From NCBI GenBank assembly GCA_017965425.1, contig JAGCPY010000008.1, positions 1-40,927 on the forward strand: 40,927 nucleotides of DNA, written 5' to 3'. Position numbers and translations under genes: made by a program. Source of the DNA: Bacteroidaceae bacterium. GTDB lineage: Bacteria; Bacteroidota; Bacteroidia; Bacteroidales; Bacteroidaceae. Shown piece by piece: positions 8,829 to 16,971 of the stretch (the first letter of the stretch is position 1; every line of letters begins with the position of its first letter). The notes under the pieces are model-generated. The model was not told the origin of the DNA. It did no database searches and saw only the letters and a list, made by a program, of their open reading frames with translations.

Positions 8829-10106
8829 ATGAAATCAGCATTCCTCATAGCGGCTCCCATGAGTGGTTCGGGCAAGACAACCGTTGCACGCGGTTTGATG
8901 GCCCTGTTCGTGAAAGAAGGTCTTCGTGTGCAGCCCTTCAAATGCGGGCCAGACTATATCGACACAAAGTTCCATGAGGCCGTTTGTGGACGACCCAGCG
9001 TCAACCTCGACACGTTCATGGCTTCCGAGGCTCATGTCCTTGAGCTATTTGAGCGTTACACATCCGATGCCGATGTGGCTGTGGTTGAGGGCATGATGGG
9101 CCTGTTTGACGGCTACGACCACGACCGTGGCTCCTGTGCAGAGATTGCACGCATATTGAATCTGCCCGTGGTTCTTGTGGTGGATGCACGCTCGGCAGCT
9201 TACTCTATGGCTGCATTGCTGAAAGGCTTCATCGACTTTCGGACAGACCTGCGCTTCGCAAGCGTTATATATAATAAGGTGGGAAGTGAACGCCATGCGG
9301 CGATGCTGCAAGAGGTGGCCGCCGACGTGGGCATACCTTGCTTCGGTTGCATCCCCAAGCAGACAGCGTTGGAAACAGGCTCGCGCTATCTGGGGCTTGA
9401 CTTCTCGGAGAAGACCGGCAGCGACCACTTGGTAAGACTGCTGGCAGAGCGCATCCACTGGCAGACACTGCTGGAGAAGACGAATATACGTGAACGCCGA
9501 CACGTATATACGAACATGCAAACTCGTATATACAAAAACACTGACACGGATAGACGTGTTTTCGTGGCTCGCAATGCAGAATCGTTTTCTTTCCTTTATC
9601 AAGAGACACTCGACCGCCTTCGCACTTGGGCAGACATCATGTTCTTTGACCCAGAGGACACCGAGAACGTCTTCGACAAGGCTTCTCTGATTTATCTTCC
9701 CGGCGGCTATCCTGAAAAGCATCTTGAAGCCTTGGTGCGTGCCGAATCAACACGGCGTGCCATCAAGGCATTTGCAGAGGACGGAGGGCGCATCGTTGCT
9801 GAATGCGGAGGGATGATGTATCTGTGCCGAAGCATCCTCACCGACGATGGCGAGTACCCGATGTGCGGCGTCCTCCCCTACTCCATCACAGCCCGCAAGG
9901 CCGACCGTCGCCTCTCACTCGGCTATCGCCGTTTCGTGCTCGACGGAAAAGAATACCGTGGACACGAGTTCCATTACACCCAGTTCCAAGGACAGCGACC
10001 AGAATCGGCTGCACAAGTTTACAATGCCAAGGGCGAACCTGTTGATACGCCCGTGCTGAGCTATAAGAATGTCTTGGCATCCTACACCCATCTGTACAAC
10101 ATCTAA
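8829..10106 (+). CDS. cobB: Cobyrinate a,c-diamide synthase (CobB/CbiA)
   Basis: A 425-residue ATP- and glutamine-dependent amidase that amidates the a and c side chains of cob(II)yrinate. The N-terminal synthetase domain starts with the P-loop MSGSGKTT (11-18) and CGPDYIDTKFHE; VVEGMMGLFDG is a family motif. The C-terminal glutaminase domain has LPGGYPEKHLEAL and the nucleophile Cys326 in AECGGMMYLC. I chose the ATG at 8829 because it puts the P-loop at the usual position; the frame is open back to 8772, but that would precede the promoter box. Between the two domains, residues about 217-245 (HVYTNMQTRIYKNTDTDRR) are encoded by an AT-rich palindromic stretch unlike the flanking code. It opens an eight-gene operon. 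Confidence 0.93.
   Translation: MKSAFLIAAPMSGSGKTTVARGLMALFVKEGLRVQPFKCGPDYIDTKFHEAVCGRPSVNLDTFMASEAHVLELFERYTSDADVAVVEGMMGLFDGYDHDRGSCAEIARILNLPVVLVVDARSAAYSMAALLKGFIDFRTDLRFASVIYNKVGSERHAAMLQEVAADVGIPCFGCIPKQTALETGSRYLGLDFSEKTGSDHLVRLLAERIHWQTLLEKTNIRERRHVYTNMQTRIYKNTDTDRRVFVARNAESFSFLYQETLDRLRTWADIMFFDPEDTENVFDKASLIYLPGGYPEKHLEALVRAESTRRAIKAFAEDGGRIVAECGGMMYLCRSILTDDGEYPMCGVLPYSITARKADRRLSLGYRRFVLDGKEYRGHEFHYTQFQGQRPESAAQVYNAKGEPVDTPVLSYKNVLASYTHLYNI
9504..9562 (+). repeat. Nested inverted repeats inside cobB
   Basis: GTATATACGA (9504-9513) and TCGTATATAC (9524-9533) are perfect 10-bp inverted arms with a 10-base loop. They are followed by AAAACAC (9535-9541) and GTGTTTT (9556-9562), a second 7-bp pair. 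The stretch stays in frame and falls in the linker between the synthetase and glutaminase domains. Its composition differs from the surrounding GC-richer code. Confidence 0.75.
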
Positions 10107-10121
10107 AACGCATCTCGTCTA

Positions 10122-11585
10122 TTGTCAAATCGCACATTACTTCATCCCATCATGCTTGCCGGCACTGGCAGCGATGTCGGAAAGAGCATCATTGCAACCG
10201 CTTTTTGCCGCATCTTCCGGCAAGACGGCTTTCATCCTGCGCCTTTCAAGGCACAGAACATGGCCCTGAACAGCTATGCCACAACCGAAGGGCTGGAGAT
10301 TGGACGTGCACAAGCGGTACAGGCAGAGGCTGCCGGCATCCCGTGCCATACGGACATGAATCCACTGCTGCTGAAGCCCAACTCTGACCATACCTCTCAA
10401 GTAGTGCTGAACGGCAAGCCGATTGGCAACCGCGATGCATACGATTTCTGGAAGAGAAACTCCTCCACTTCTGGAAAGGCTGGGAAGGAGCTGGACTTTC
10501 GTGCCGAGGTGTGTGCGGCGTTTGACCGTCTGGCAGCAAAATACAATCCTGTCGTGATGGAAGGAGCTGGCAGCATCTCTGAACTCAACCTCCGTGACAT
10601 AGACCTCGTGAATCTTCCGATGGCCAAACATGCTGGAGCCGACGTCATTCTCGTGGGCGACATCGACCGTGGCGGTGTCTTTGCTTCCGTATATGGCAGC
10701 ATCGCTTTGCAGACACCGGAAGACCGTGCACGCATCAAAGGAATCATCATCAACAAATTCCGTGGCGACCTGCGGCTCTTTGACGACGGACGACGGATGC
10801 TTGAAGAAATCTGTGGCGTGCCGGTCCTCGGAGTCGTGCCTTATTATAACGACATCCACATCGAGGAAGAAGACAGCGTCAGCCTCGAACAGAAGCGGCA
10901 ACAGCTGGCTGAAGGCAAAGTGAACGTGGCCGTCCTGCTTCTACGCCATATCAGCAACTTCACCGACTTCGATACGCTTGAGCGCGACCCGCGCGTCAAC
11001 CTCTTTTACACCAATAACACCAACGACCTTCAGCGGGCAGACATCATCATCCTGCCTGGCACGAAAGCCACTCTCGACGATCTCTTGGACTTGCGCCGCA
11101 ACGGTTGTGCACAGGCCATTGTCCGTGCACATAAAGAAGGGCGTACTATCGTAGGCATCTGCGGCGGCTATCAGATGTTGGGACAGCGTGTCGAAGACCC
11201 CGACGGCATCGAAGGGGGCATCACCTGCTTGCCAGGACTTGGGCTCCTGCCCATCCACACGACCATGACTGCCACGAAGACCACGCAACAAGTCACCTTC
11301 CTGTTCAATGGACGCGAATGCCAAGGCTATGAGATTCATCAAGGTGTCAGCAATACCAACGAAGCCATTCTACAGTCAGACCATTGCATCGGCACCTACA
11401 TCCACGGCTTCCTCGACAATACGCCTGTCATCGAACACCTGCTGGCTCCGTTCGCAGATCGTTTCGAGGCCGACGCCAAGCCTTTCGACTACATCGCCTT
11501 CAAAGAAGAACAATATGACCTCCTCGCCGACCATGTACGCAGTCACATCAACATGAAGCAGTTATATGATATTCTGAAATCCTGA
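10122..11585 (+). CDS. cobQ: Adenosylcobyric acid synthase CobQ (CbiP)
   Basis: A 487-residue glutamine amidotransferase that amidates the b, d, e and g side chains of the corrin ring. It shows the family N terminus HPIMLAGTGSDVGKS, then FKAQNMALNSYAT, VMEGAGSISELNL, VGDIDRGGVFAS and INKFRGD. The glutaminase nucleophile is Cys347 in VGICGGYQMLG, with the histidine region GTYIHGF near the end. The start is placed at a TTG (10122). The only other close start is the ATG at 10152, which would remove the SNRTLLHP segment normally present before IMxxGT. No in-frame ATG lies between the cobB stop (10106), which is in the same frame, and this TTG. The gene is the second of the cob operon, 15 bases after cobB. 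Confidence 0.94.
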   Translation: MSNRTLLHPIMLAGTGSDVGKSIIATAFCRIFRQDGFHPAPFKAQNMALNSYATTEGLEIGRAQAVQAEAAGIPCHTDMNPLLLKPNSDHTSQVVLNGKPIGNRDAYDFWKRNSSTSGKAGKELDFRAEVCAAFDRLAAKYNPVVMEGAGSISELNLRDIDLVNLPMAKHAGADVILVGDIDRGGVFASVYGSIALQTPEDRARIKGIIINKFRGDLRLFDDGRRMLEEICGVPVLGVVPYYNDIHIEEEDSVSLEQKRQQLAEGKVNVAVLLLRHISNFTDFDTLERDPRVNLFYTNNTNDLQRADIIILPGTKATLDDLLDLRRNGCAQAIVRAHKEGRTIVGICGGYQMLGQRVEDPDGIEGGITCLPGLGLLPIHTTMTATKTTQQVTFLFNGRECQGYEIHQGVSNTNEAILQSDHCIGTYIHGFLDNTPVIEHLLAPFADRFEADAKPFDYIAFKEEQYDLLADHVRSHINMKQLYDILKS

Positions 11586-11598
11586 AAGTGCTCAATCC

Positions 11599-12597
11599 AT
11601 GCTCCACGGCCACGGCGACGATATTCATGCTTATCCAGACATCCGAATCAACTTCAGTTCGAATGTCTATAACCACTTTGACCATCGCAACCTCTATGCG
11701 CATCTGGCAAAGCATCTGCCTCTGGTAACACACTACCCCGAACCCACTTCCACCCGCCTCGAATTTGCACTGGCCGAGAAGCTTCACATCGACGCTTCGC
11801 AGGTCATGGTCACCAACGGAGCCACGGAAGCCATCTATATCATTGCTGAATGGGGTCGGCATCTGTCCAGAGCCGTCATCCCACCCCCGACGTTCAGCGA
11901 GTATGCCGATGCTTGCAGACGTGCAGGGCTTTCAGTGGGAACGGAAGGAGAGGCATCCATGATTTGGCTTTGCAATCCAAACAATCCCACCGGCACTGTC
12001 TATGACCACGACCCACTCGTTGCCAACATTCAGACTCATCCGTCCACGCTCTTTGTCATAGATGCCAGCTATGCCCCTTTCACCCGTGAGCCGCTTGTCA
12101 GTACGACCGAGGCTGCATCATGGGCCAATGTCGTCATGCTCCATTCCATGACAAAGCGCTTTGGCGTGCCTGGCTTGCGCATCGGTTTTATCACCGCCCA
12201 CGCAGAGGTCATTCGTCAACTGCGCAAACTACAGATGCCTTGGAGCGTTAATAGCTTGGCACAAGAGGCCGCCTGCTATCTTTTGGAACACGAAGCCGAC
12301 TATGTTCTGCCTTTGGATGAACTGATAGCCGAACGAAAACGTGTCGCTGCTGCGCTCACAGACAAAGGGCTCATCGACGTACATCCGTCCCACACCCACA
12401 TCCTCCTTTGCCGTCTTCAGCAAGGCACAAGTTCCGAACTCAAGGAATATCTGGCTCGCGAACATGGCATCCTCATCCGAAATGCCTCTAACTTCCAAGG
12501 CCTGACAGCCCAACATTTTCGTATCGCCGTCCAGACGCCAGCGGAAAACGATGTCCTCATCAATGCCATCCGTCAGTTCCTGACAACGTATGAATGA
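11599..12597 (+). CDS. cobD: L-threonine-O-3-phosphate decarboxylase CobD
   Basis: A 332-residue PLP enzyme of aminotransferase fold I that makes (R)-1-aminopropan-2-ol O-phosphate, the linker of the cobalamin nucleotide loop. Family signs are an HGGD-like start (HGHGDDIHAY), INFSSNVYN, VTNGATEAIY, LCNPNNPTGT and the PLP lysine Lys186 in SMTKRFGVPGLRIG. CobD resembles histidinol-phosphate aminotransferase (HisC), but its place between cobQ and cbiB settles the role. It begins 13 bases after cobQ, and the product is used by CbiB, the next gene. Length is normal for the family (about 330-360 residues). It is sometimes named CobC in aerobic-pathway nomenclature. Confidence 0.92.
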   Translation: MLHGHGDDIHAYPDIRINFSSNVYNHFDHRNLYAHLAKHLPLVTHYPEPTSTRLEFALAEKLHIDASQVMVTNGATEAIYIIAEWGRHLSRAVIPPPTFSEYADACRRAGLSVGTEGEASMIWLCNPNNPTGTVYDHDPLVANIQTHPSTLFVIDASYAPFTREPLVSTTEAASWANVVMLHSMTKRFGVPGLRIGFITAHAEVIRQLRKLQMPWSVNSLAQEAACYLLEHEADYVLPLDELIAERKRVAAALTDKGLIDVHPSHTHILLCRLQQGTSSELKEYLAREHGILIRNASNFQGLTAQHFRIAVQTPAENDVLINAIRQFLTTYE

Positions 12598-12607
12598 AAA
12601 ACGATAA

Positions 12608-13540
12608 ATGATGACGCTCGAATTGTTGATACCTCTATTGATTGGTTGGACGCTCGACCTGCTTCTCGGCGACCCTCAATGGCTGCCCCACCCCGTCGTG
12701 TGGTTCGGAAAGATGATTGCCTTGGGCGAGCACAGGCTCAACCGTGGTGCACATCGCCAGTTGAAAGGAGCGTTTCTGGCCATATTCCTCATCGCCCTCG
12801 TCTTTGCCGCTACATGGTTCCTGCGCCAACTCTGTCGCTCCAGCGTCTATTTCATCATTCCCCTCGATGCCATCCTTATCTTCTATTGTCTGGCCGGCAC
12901 GACCCTCGTCCGTGAAGTCCGTGAAGTATTCCGTGCCGTGGATCGTTCCGTCGAAGAAGGACGAAAACAGGTGGCTCGCATCGTGGGACGAGACACGTCT
13001 GCACTCTCTGCTCAGGAAATCCGTACGGCAGCCCTTGAGACGCTGTCCGAGAACCTCAGCGACGGGGTGGTCGCTCCTCTCTTCTGGTTAGCCGTGGGGG
13101 GGGTACCAGCCATGATGGCTTATAAGATGGTGAACACACTCGACTCCATGATCGGCTATCGGACAGAACGTTATCGCGAATTCGGCTGCTGGGCTGCCCG
13201 CATCGATGACGTGGCCAACTACCTGCCCGCACGCCTGACGGCTCTGTTGATGATCCTGCCCTCGCTTTGTGCTGGGCGTTTCTCGCTCTTCACCTTCGTG
13301 TGGAAGAATGCACGTCGTCATGCCAGCCCGAACAGCGGTTATCCCGAAGCGGCATTGGCTGGCATCCTCGATTGTCGGTTCGGAGGACCACACACCTATT
13401 TCGGGGAAGTGATCGACAAGCCGTTCATTGGCGAGAACGAACGCACATTGAACCTCGCAGATATGCAGAAGGCTATCCGAGTCAACCGCTCGACCGAGAC
13501 TATGGCCATCATGATATTGATCCTCATCTATTGCCTATGA
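12608..13540 (+). CDS. cbiB: Adenosylcobinamide-phosphate synthase CbiB
   Basis: A 310-residue polytopic inner-membrane protein joining adenosylcobyric acid to aminopropanol phosphate. Characteristic motifs are LLGDPQWLPHPVVWFGKMI near the N terminus, TLSENLSDGVVAPLFW, KMVNTLDSMIGY and GCWAARIDDVANYLPARL; hydrophobic helices lie at about 45-65, 75-95 and 205-225. The second codon is also ATG, so the start may be 12611. It follows cobD by 10 bases and its TGA overlaps the ATG of cobU (13537-13540), so translation of the two is coupled. The same enzyme is called CobD in aerobic producers, a common naming trap. Confidence 0.93.
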   Translation: MMTLELLIPLLIGWTLDLLLGDPQWLPHPVVWFGKMIALGEHRLNRGAHRQLKGAFLAIFLIALVFAATWFLRQLCRSSVYFIIPLDAILIFYCLAGTTLVREVREVFRAVDRSVEEGRKQVARIVGRDTSALSAQEIRTAALETLSENLSDGVVAPLFWLAVGGVPAMMAYKMVNTLDSMIGYRTERYREFGCWAARIDDVANYLPARLTALLMILPSLCAGRFSLFTFVWKNARRHASPNSGYPEAALAGILDCRFGGPHTYFGEVIDKPFIGENERTLNLADMQKAIRVNRSTETMAIMILILIYCL

Positions 13541-14049
13541 AGAAAGTCATTCTTATCACTGGCGGCGCACGCTCAGGCAAAAGCCAATATGCCGAACGTC
13601 TGGCACTGTCATTGAGTCAAAACCCAGTTTACGTGGCCACCGCCCATGTCTGGGACGACGAGTTCCGCGAACGGGTGCAGATGCACCAAAGACGACGCGG
13701 GCCGGAATGGACAAACATCGAAGAAGAGAAATTCCTGAGCCGCCACGACCTCACGGGACGTGTGGTCCTCGTTGACTGCATCACCCTCTGGTGTACCAAC
13801 TTTTTCTTTGAACACCAAGAGGTTGGGCCTGCCTTGGATTTGTTGAAGGCAGAGTTTGACCGCCTGACGGCTCAGGATGCCACATTCATTTTCGTGACCA
13901 ACGAAATCGGTATGGGAGGAGTTAGCGAGAATGCCGTGCAGCGGCAGTTCACAGATTTGCAAGGCTGGATGAACCAATATGTGGCCGACAAGGCTGACGA
14001 GGTGGTGCTGATGGTAAGCGGCATCGCCGTAAAGATTAAAGGAAACTGA
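13537..14049 (+). CDS. cobU: Adenosylcobinamide kinase / adenosylcobinamide-phosphate guanylyltransferase CobU
   Basis: A 170-residue bifunctional enzyme that phosphorylates adenosylcobinamide and then transfers GMP to give adenosylcobinamide-GDP. It has the P-loop GGARSGKS (9-16), YVATAHVWDDEFRERV and the guanylylated histidine candidate His50 in MHQRRRGPEW. It also has LVDCITLW and the VTNEIGMGGVSEN segment typical of CobU/CobP. The start at 13537 uses the ATGA overlap with cbiB; the frame is open further upstream inside cbiB, but the P-loop position fixes this start. It ends 2 bases before cobT. Length is close to the enteric enzyme (about 180). Confidence 0.94.
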   Translation: MKKVILITGGARSGKSQYAERLALSLSQNPVYVATAHVWDDEFRERVQMHQRRRGPEWTNIEEEKFLSRHDLTGRVVLVDCITLWCTNFFFEHQEVGPALDLLKAEFDRLTAQDATFIFVTNEIGMGGVSENAVQRQFTDLQGWMNQYVADKADEVVLMVSGIAVKIKGN

Positions 14050-14051
14050 GT

Positions 14052-15113
14052 ATGAGAACTTTTCATATTGAACAACTGGACGAGACGATGCGTCCCGCCA
14101 TACAGGACAAGATCGACAACTTGAACAAACCCAAGGGAGCTCTGGGACGATTGGAATCGCTGGCCATGCAGGTCTGTCTGATACAGCACACGCTGACGCC
14201 CTCGCTGGCTCATCCCTGCCACTTGTTGCTCGGCGGTGACCACGGCATTGAACGTGAGGGGGTCAGCGTGTCGCCCCGCGAAGTCACGTGGCAACAGATG
14301 ATCAACTTCACACGCGGTGGCGGCGGCGTGAACATGCTGTGTCGTCAACACGGCTTCAAGCTGCGCATCGTCGATGTCGGCGTGGATTACAACCTCTCTG
14401 AAGTGCCAGGTGTCATCGACCGCAAGATTGCGCGTGGCACATGCAACTTCCTCCATGAACCGGCGATGACGGAAGCGCAGTTCGACCAAAGCATTGAGGT
14501 GGGTGCCGCCTTGGTGGACGAATGTATCGCCGAAGGCTGTCAGGTGCTCTGCATCGGAGAAATGGGCATCGCCAACACCTCGCCGTCAAGCATCTGGATG
14601 AGCTTGTTCTGTGACATTCCTTTGGATGAGTGCATCGGTGCCGGTGCCGGCCTCAACCTCCCTGGCATCCGGCACAAACGTGATATTCTTTCACAATCCG
14701 TCCAACGCTTCAACCACTTCTGCTCCCCGTGTCGGGAAGAAGCAGAGAAAGACCTTCTTGCCATCCGCTATTTCGGCGGTTTCGAAATGACGACAGCCAT
14801 TGGTGCCATGCTGCGTGCAGCCGAACAGCACCTCGTCGTCCTGATAGACGGGTTCATCATGACGGCCTGTGCCCTGGCAGCCTGCCGCCTCTTCCCTTCG
14901 GCAAAAGACTATATGGTCTTCGGACATTGTGGCGACGAGAGCGGACATCGCCGTATGCTCGACAGCCTTCATGCCGAACCGCTTCTGTACCTCGGGATGC
15001 GTCTGGGCGAGGGCACGGGTGCCCTCTGTGCGTTCCCCATCCTCGACACAGCCGTCCGAATGGTAAACGAAATGAACAACTTCGACAATGCACATATTAC
15101 GAAATACTTTTGA
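14052..15113 (+). CDS. cobT: Nicotinate-nucleotide--dimethylbenzimidazole phosphoribosyltransferase CobT
   Basis: A 353-residue enzyme that activates the lower-ligand base by transferring ribose phosphate from nicotinate mononucleotide, giving alpha-ribazole phosphate. Family motifs seen are KIDNLNKPKGALGRLE, GGDHGIEREGVS, FTRGGGGVNMLC, GEMGIANTSPSS, DGFIMTACALAA and the catalytic glutamate Glu320 in RLGEGTGALCAF. No genes for making a lower-ligand base (bluB or bza type) are visible in the window, so the base may be scavenged or made elsewhere. The gene begins two bases after cobU, and its last 26 bases overlap the start of cobS. Confidence 0.95.
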   Translation: MRTFHIEQLDETMRPAIQDKIDNLNKPKGALGRLESLAMQVCLIQHTLTPSLAHPCHLLLGGDHGIEREGVSVSPREVTWQQMINFTRGGGGVNMLCRQHGFKLRIVDVGVDYNLSEVPGVIDRKIARGTCNFLHEPAMTEAQFDQSIEVGAALVDECIAEGCQVLCIGEMGIANTSPSSIWMSLFCDIPLDECIGAGAGLNLPGIRHKRDILSQSVQRFNHFCSPCREEAEKDLLAIRYFGGFEMTTAIGAMLRAAEQHLVVLIDGFIMTACALAACRLFPSAKDYMVFGHCGDESGHRRMLDSLHAEPLLYLGMRLGEGTGALCAFPILDTAVRMVNEMNNFDNAHITKYF

Positions 15114-15867
15114 CCGCTTCTGGGCTGCCCTCATCTTCTTCACCCGCCTGCCTTTCTGGCGGTTGCACGAACCACCCCAAGAGGCATATCGGGCCGTTGT
15201 GGAGTTCTGGCCTTTGGCCGGCTGGGTGAGTGCAGGCGTGATGGCAGGCGTACTCTATGGCTCGTCACTTGTATTCGGTTATGAGATAGCCGTCGTCCTT
15301 GCCATCACGAGCCGCCTGATGCTCACGGGCGCCCTGCACGAAGACGGGCTGGCCGACTTCTTCGATGGTTTCGGAGGAGGCAGAGACCGTCAGCGCATCC
15401 TCGACATCATGAAGGACTCGCGCATTGGCACTTTTGGCGTCCTGGCCTTGGTGCTCTACCTGCTGATGCTGTGGACTGCCCTCTGCTCCATGCAGCCGGC
15501 AGATGCCGCCCTCACCATCCTTGCCGCCGACCCATTTGCCAAGATGCTGAGTGCTGTTGTCATACAGACGATGCCCTATGCCCGCACTGCCGAAACGGCA
15601 AAGAACAAGACCGTCTATCGCAAGTTCTCTATACCTGCCGGCATGGGTCTTCTCATGCAAGGACTGTTACCTTTGGCGTTTTATGTCTGGAAGATGCAGG
15701 GACGTATTGAATGGAGTCTGTTCATCATCCTCCCCTGCCTGACGATGGGCGTCCTTTATTTCTATGTCTGGCGGAAGTTACGTGGCTACACAGGCGACTG
15801 CTGTGGTGCCATTTTCCTGCTCACCGAACTCACGGCTTATCTTGTCGCATCCTATTACCTTGCCTGA
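15088..15867 (+). CDS. cobS: Adenosylcobinamide-GDP ribazoletransferase CobS
   Basis: A 259-residue inner-membrane enzyme that joins adenosylcobinamide-GDP to alpha-ribazole (phosphate), the last assembly step. It begins with the family pattern FWAALIFFTRLPF and has the signature LTGALHEDGLADFFDGFGGG with metal-binding acidic residues, then RILDIMKDSRIGTFGV. At least four further hydrophobic helices follow. Length is typical (about 250). The ATG at 15088 lies inside the end of cobT (26-base overlap), which suggests translational coupling and keeps the natural N terminus. CobS and CbiB are the two membrane proteins of this pathway, and both are in this operon. Confidence 0.94.
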   Translation: MHILRNTFDRFWAALIFFTRLPFWRLHEPPQEAYRAVVEFWPLAGWVSAGVMAGVLYGSSLVFGYEIAVVLAITSRLMLTGALHEDGLADFFDGFGGGRDRQRILDIMKDSRIGTFGVLALVLYLLMLWTALCSMQPADAALTILAADPFAKMLSAVVIQTMPYARTAETAKNKTVYRKFSIPAGMGLLMQGLLPLAFYVWKMQGRIEWSLFIILPCLTMGVLYFYVWRKLRGYTGDCCGAIFLLTELTAYLVASYYLA

Positions 15868-15869
15868 AC

Positions 15870-16415
15870 ATGAAAGTGGTTTTCATCAGACACACCCGCG
15901 TTGATGTTCCTCCGGGCACCTGCTACGGACAAAGCGATGTGGCTCTGGCCGAAAGCTTTGAACAAGAAGCCGCAGAAGTGAGTCGGAAGCTACGTCCTTT
16001 CTCCCCCTTCACCCAGGTCTATACCTCCCCGCTCACACGAGCTCGGAAACTGGCCACCTTCTGCGGCTATCCAGACGCCCAGCCCGATGACCGTCTGATG
16101 GAGATGAACATGGGAGAATGGGAGATGCAACGCTATGACGACATCCGCGACCCAGCCCTGCAAGCTTGGTATGAAGACTACCTCCATCTGCCAGCCACCG
16201 GCGGTGAGTCTTTTCCACAACTCCGTGCGCGAGTGGCCGCTTTCCTGGATGAGCTGCGGGCGGCACCTGAAACGAGTTCTTTCGCGGTCTTCACCCACGG
16301 CGGCGTTCTCGTTGCTGCAGCCCTCTATGCCCGTCTCTATCCAGAGGCAGAAGCCTTCCGACAGCAGCCGTCATACGGCGGCATTCTCGACATTGACATC
16401 CCGGCTCTCGCGTGA
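15870..16415 (+). CDS. cobC: Alpha-ribazole phosphatase CobC (histidine phosphatase family)
   Basis: A 181-residue phosphoglycerate-mutase-like phosphatase that removes the 5' phosphate from alpha-ribazole phosphate or from cobalamin phosphate. The catalytic RHT motif is at residues 7-9 (FIRHTRV), then YTSPLTRARKLA, a MNMGEWEM segment with the acid residue, and the second histidine in FTHGGVL. The ATG at 15870 is 2 bases after the cobS stop; the frame is open upstream in cobS, but RHT near the N terminus sets this start. It is the last gene of the rightward cobalamin operon. The general fold also includes other phosphatases, but the context makes CobC the natural call. Confidence 0.88.
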   Translation: MKVVFIRHTRVDVPPGTCYGQSDVALAESFEQEAAEVSRKLRPFSPFTQVYTSPLTRARKLATFCGYPDAQPDDRLMEMNMGEWEMQRYDDIRDPALQAWYEDYLHLPATGGESFPQLRARVAAFLDELRAAPETSSFAVFTHGGVLVAAALYARLYPEAEAFRQQPSYGGILDIDIPALA

Positions 16416-16560
16416 AAACAGCTTTCGCCCAAGAACTTCCCCTCTTCTTTACTATTGTAACTGCAACAAGCGCTTGAGGCTTCGCTGATAGGCTTTGTTA
16501 TCTCTTTGTGCGACAGGGCTTTTCGGCGTGGGCGACAACCCACACTCTTGATTTGCCAAG
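16416..16560. other. Non-coding 3' flank of the cobalamin operon
   Basis: No ORF. A small hairpin GTGGG-CGACAA-CCCAC lies near 16530-16545 but lacks a real T-tract, so I do not call a terminator. The repeat block starts directly after it. Confidence 0.5.
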
Positions 16561-16788
16561 AAATCCCTCAATCCCTCACCTTTTTAGATAATAGGCTGAA
16601 AGAGAAAACCTTGCTGGTGAGGGATTGGTGAGGAATAGGTGAGGGATGGTGAGGGATTAGGAATGCACGCCATTTTCGGCCTTTCTAACTCAATTCCTCA
16701 CCATCCCTCACCTATCCCTCACCAAAGTCTCACCCGTAAACGGCTGAATAACAAACCAGTGTAGCAAAAGGTGAGGGATTGAGGGATT
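16561..16788. repeat. Head-to-head pair of CCCTCA/GGTGAGGG repeat units, site 1
   Basis: The left unit, 16561-16658, starts AAATCCCTCAATCCCTCACC, has a variable core containing AGATAATAGGCTGAAAGAG, then four tandem GGTGAGG(G/A)AT-type blocks. The right unit, 16692-16788, is the same layout on the other strand with a different core. A 33-base spacer separates them. Each unit can fold on itself and the pair can fold on each other. The right end is followed by AAAAAGACATG, which also follows the right unit at site 2. It lies between the convergent cobC and manC genes. Confidence 0.9.
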
Positions 16789-16845
16789 GATGACCAAAAA
16801 GACATGTATAACGTGTGCAGAAAGTCGCGACTCAATGAACTGCAC

Positions 16846-16940
16846 GGAAGGTAAAGACGTTCCGACCAGAAGGTAAAGACCTTCCGTCCGGAAGGTGTAC
16901 ACCTGTTTCAAGAAGATGTGAACGACCTTCCGGACGGAAG
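16846..16940. repeat. Cluster of GAAGGT-N4-ACCTTC dyads, site 1
   Basis: Several imperfect to perfect palindromes in tandem: GGAAGGTAAAGACGTTCC (16846-), GAAGGTAAAGACCTTC (about 16869-16884), GGAAGGTGTACACCTG, and GAAGATGTGAACGACCTTCC ending in CGGACGGAAG. They share a 6-bp arm and a 4-base spacer. The cluster lies directly beside the GGTGAGGG repeat pair and just 3' of manC. Confidence 0.8.
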
Positions 16941-16971
16941 CAATCAAAACTTGCAAGAGAAGAGCAGAAGA

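Noticed and set aside
16525-16550. Possible terminator after cobC
   Set aside because: GTGGG...CCCAC is a short stem without a following T-run, so it is too weak to call.
16561-16945. CRISPR array
   Set aside because: The repeats are inverted pairs with tandem 10-11 bp blocks, not direct repeats with regular unique spacers, and no cas genes are present.
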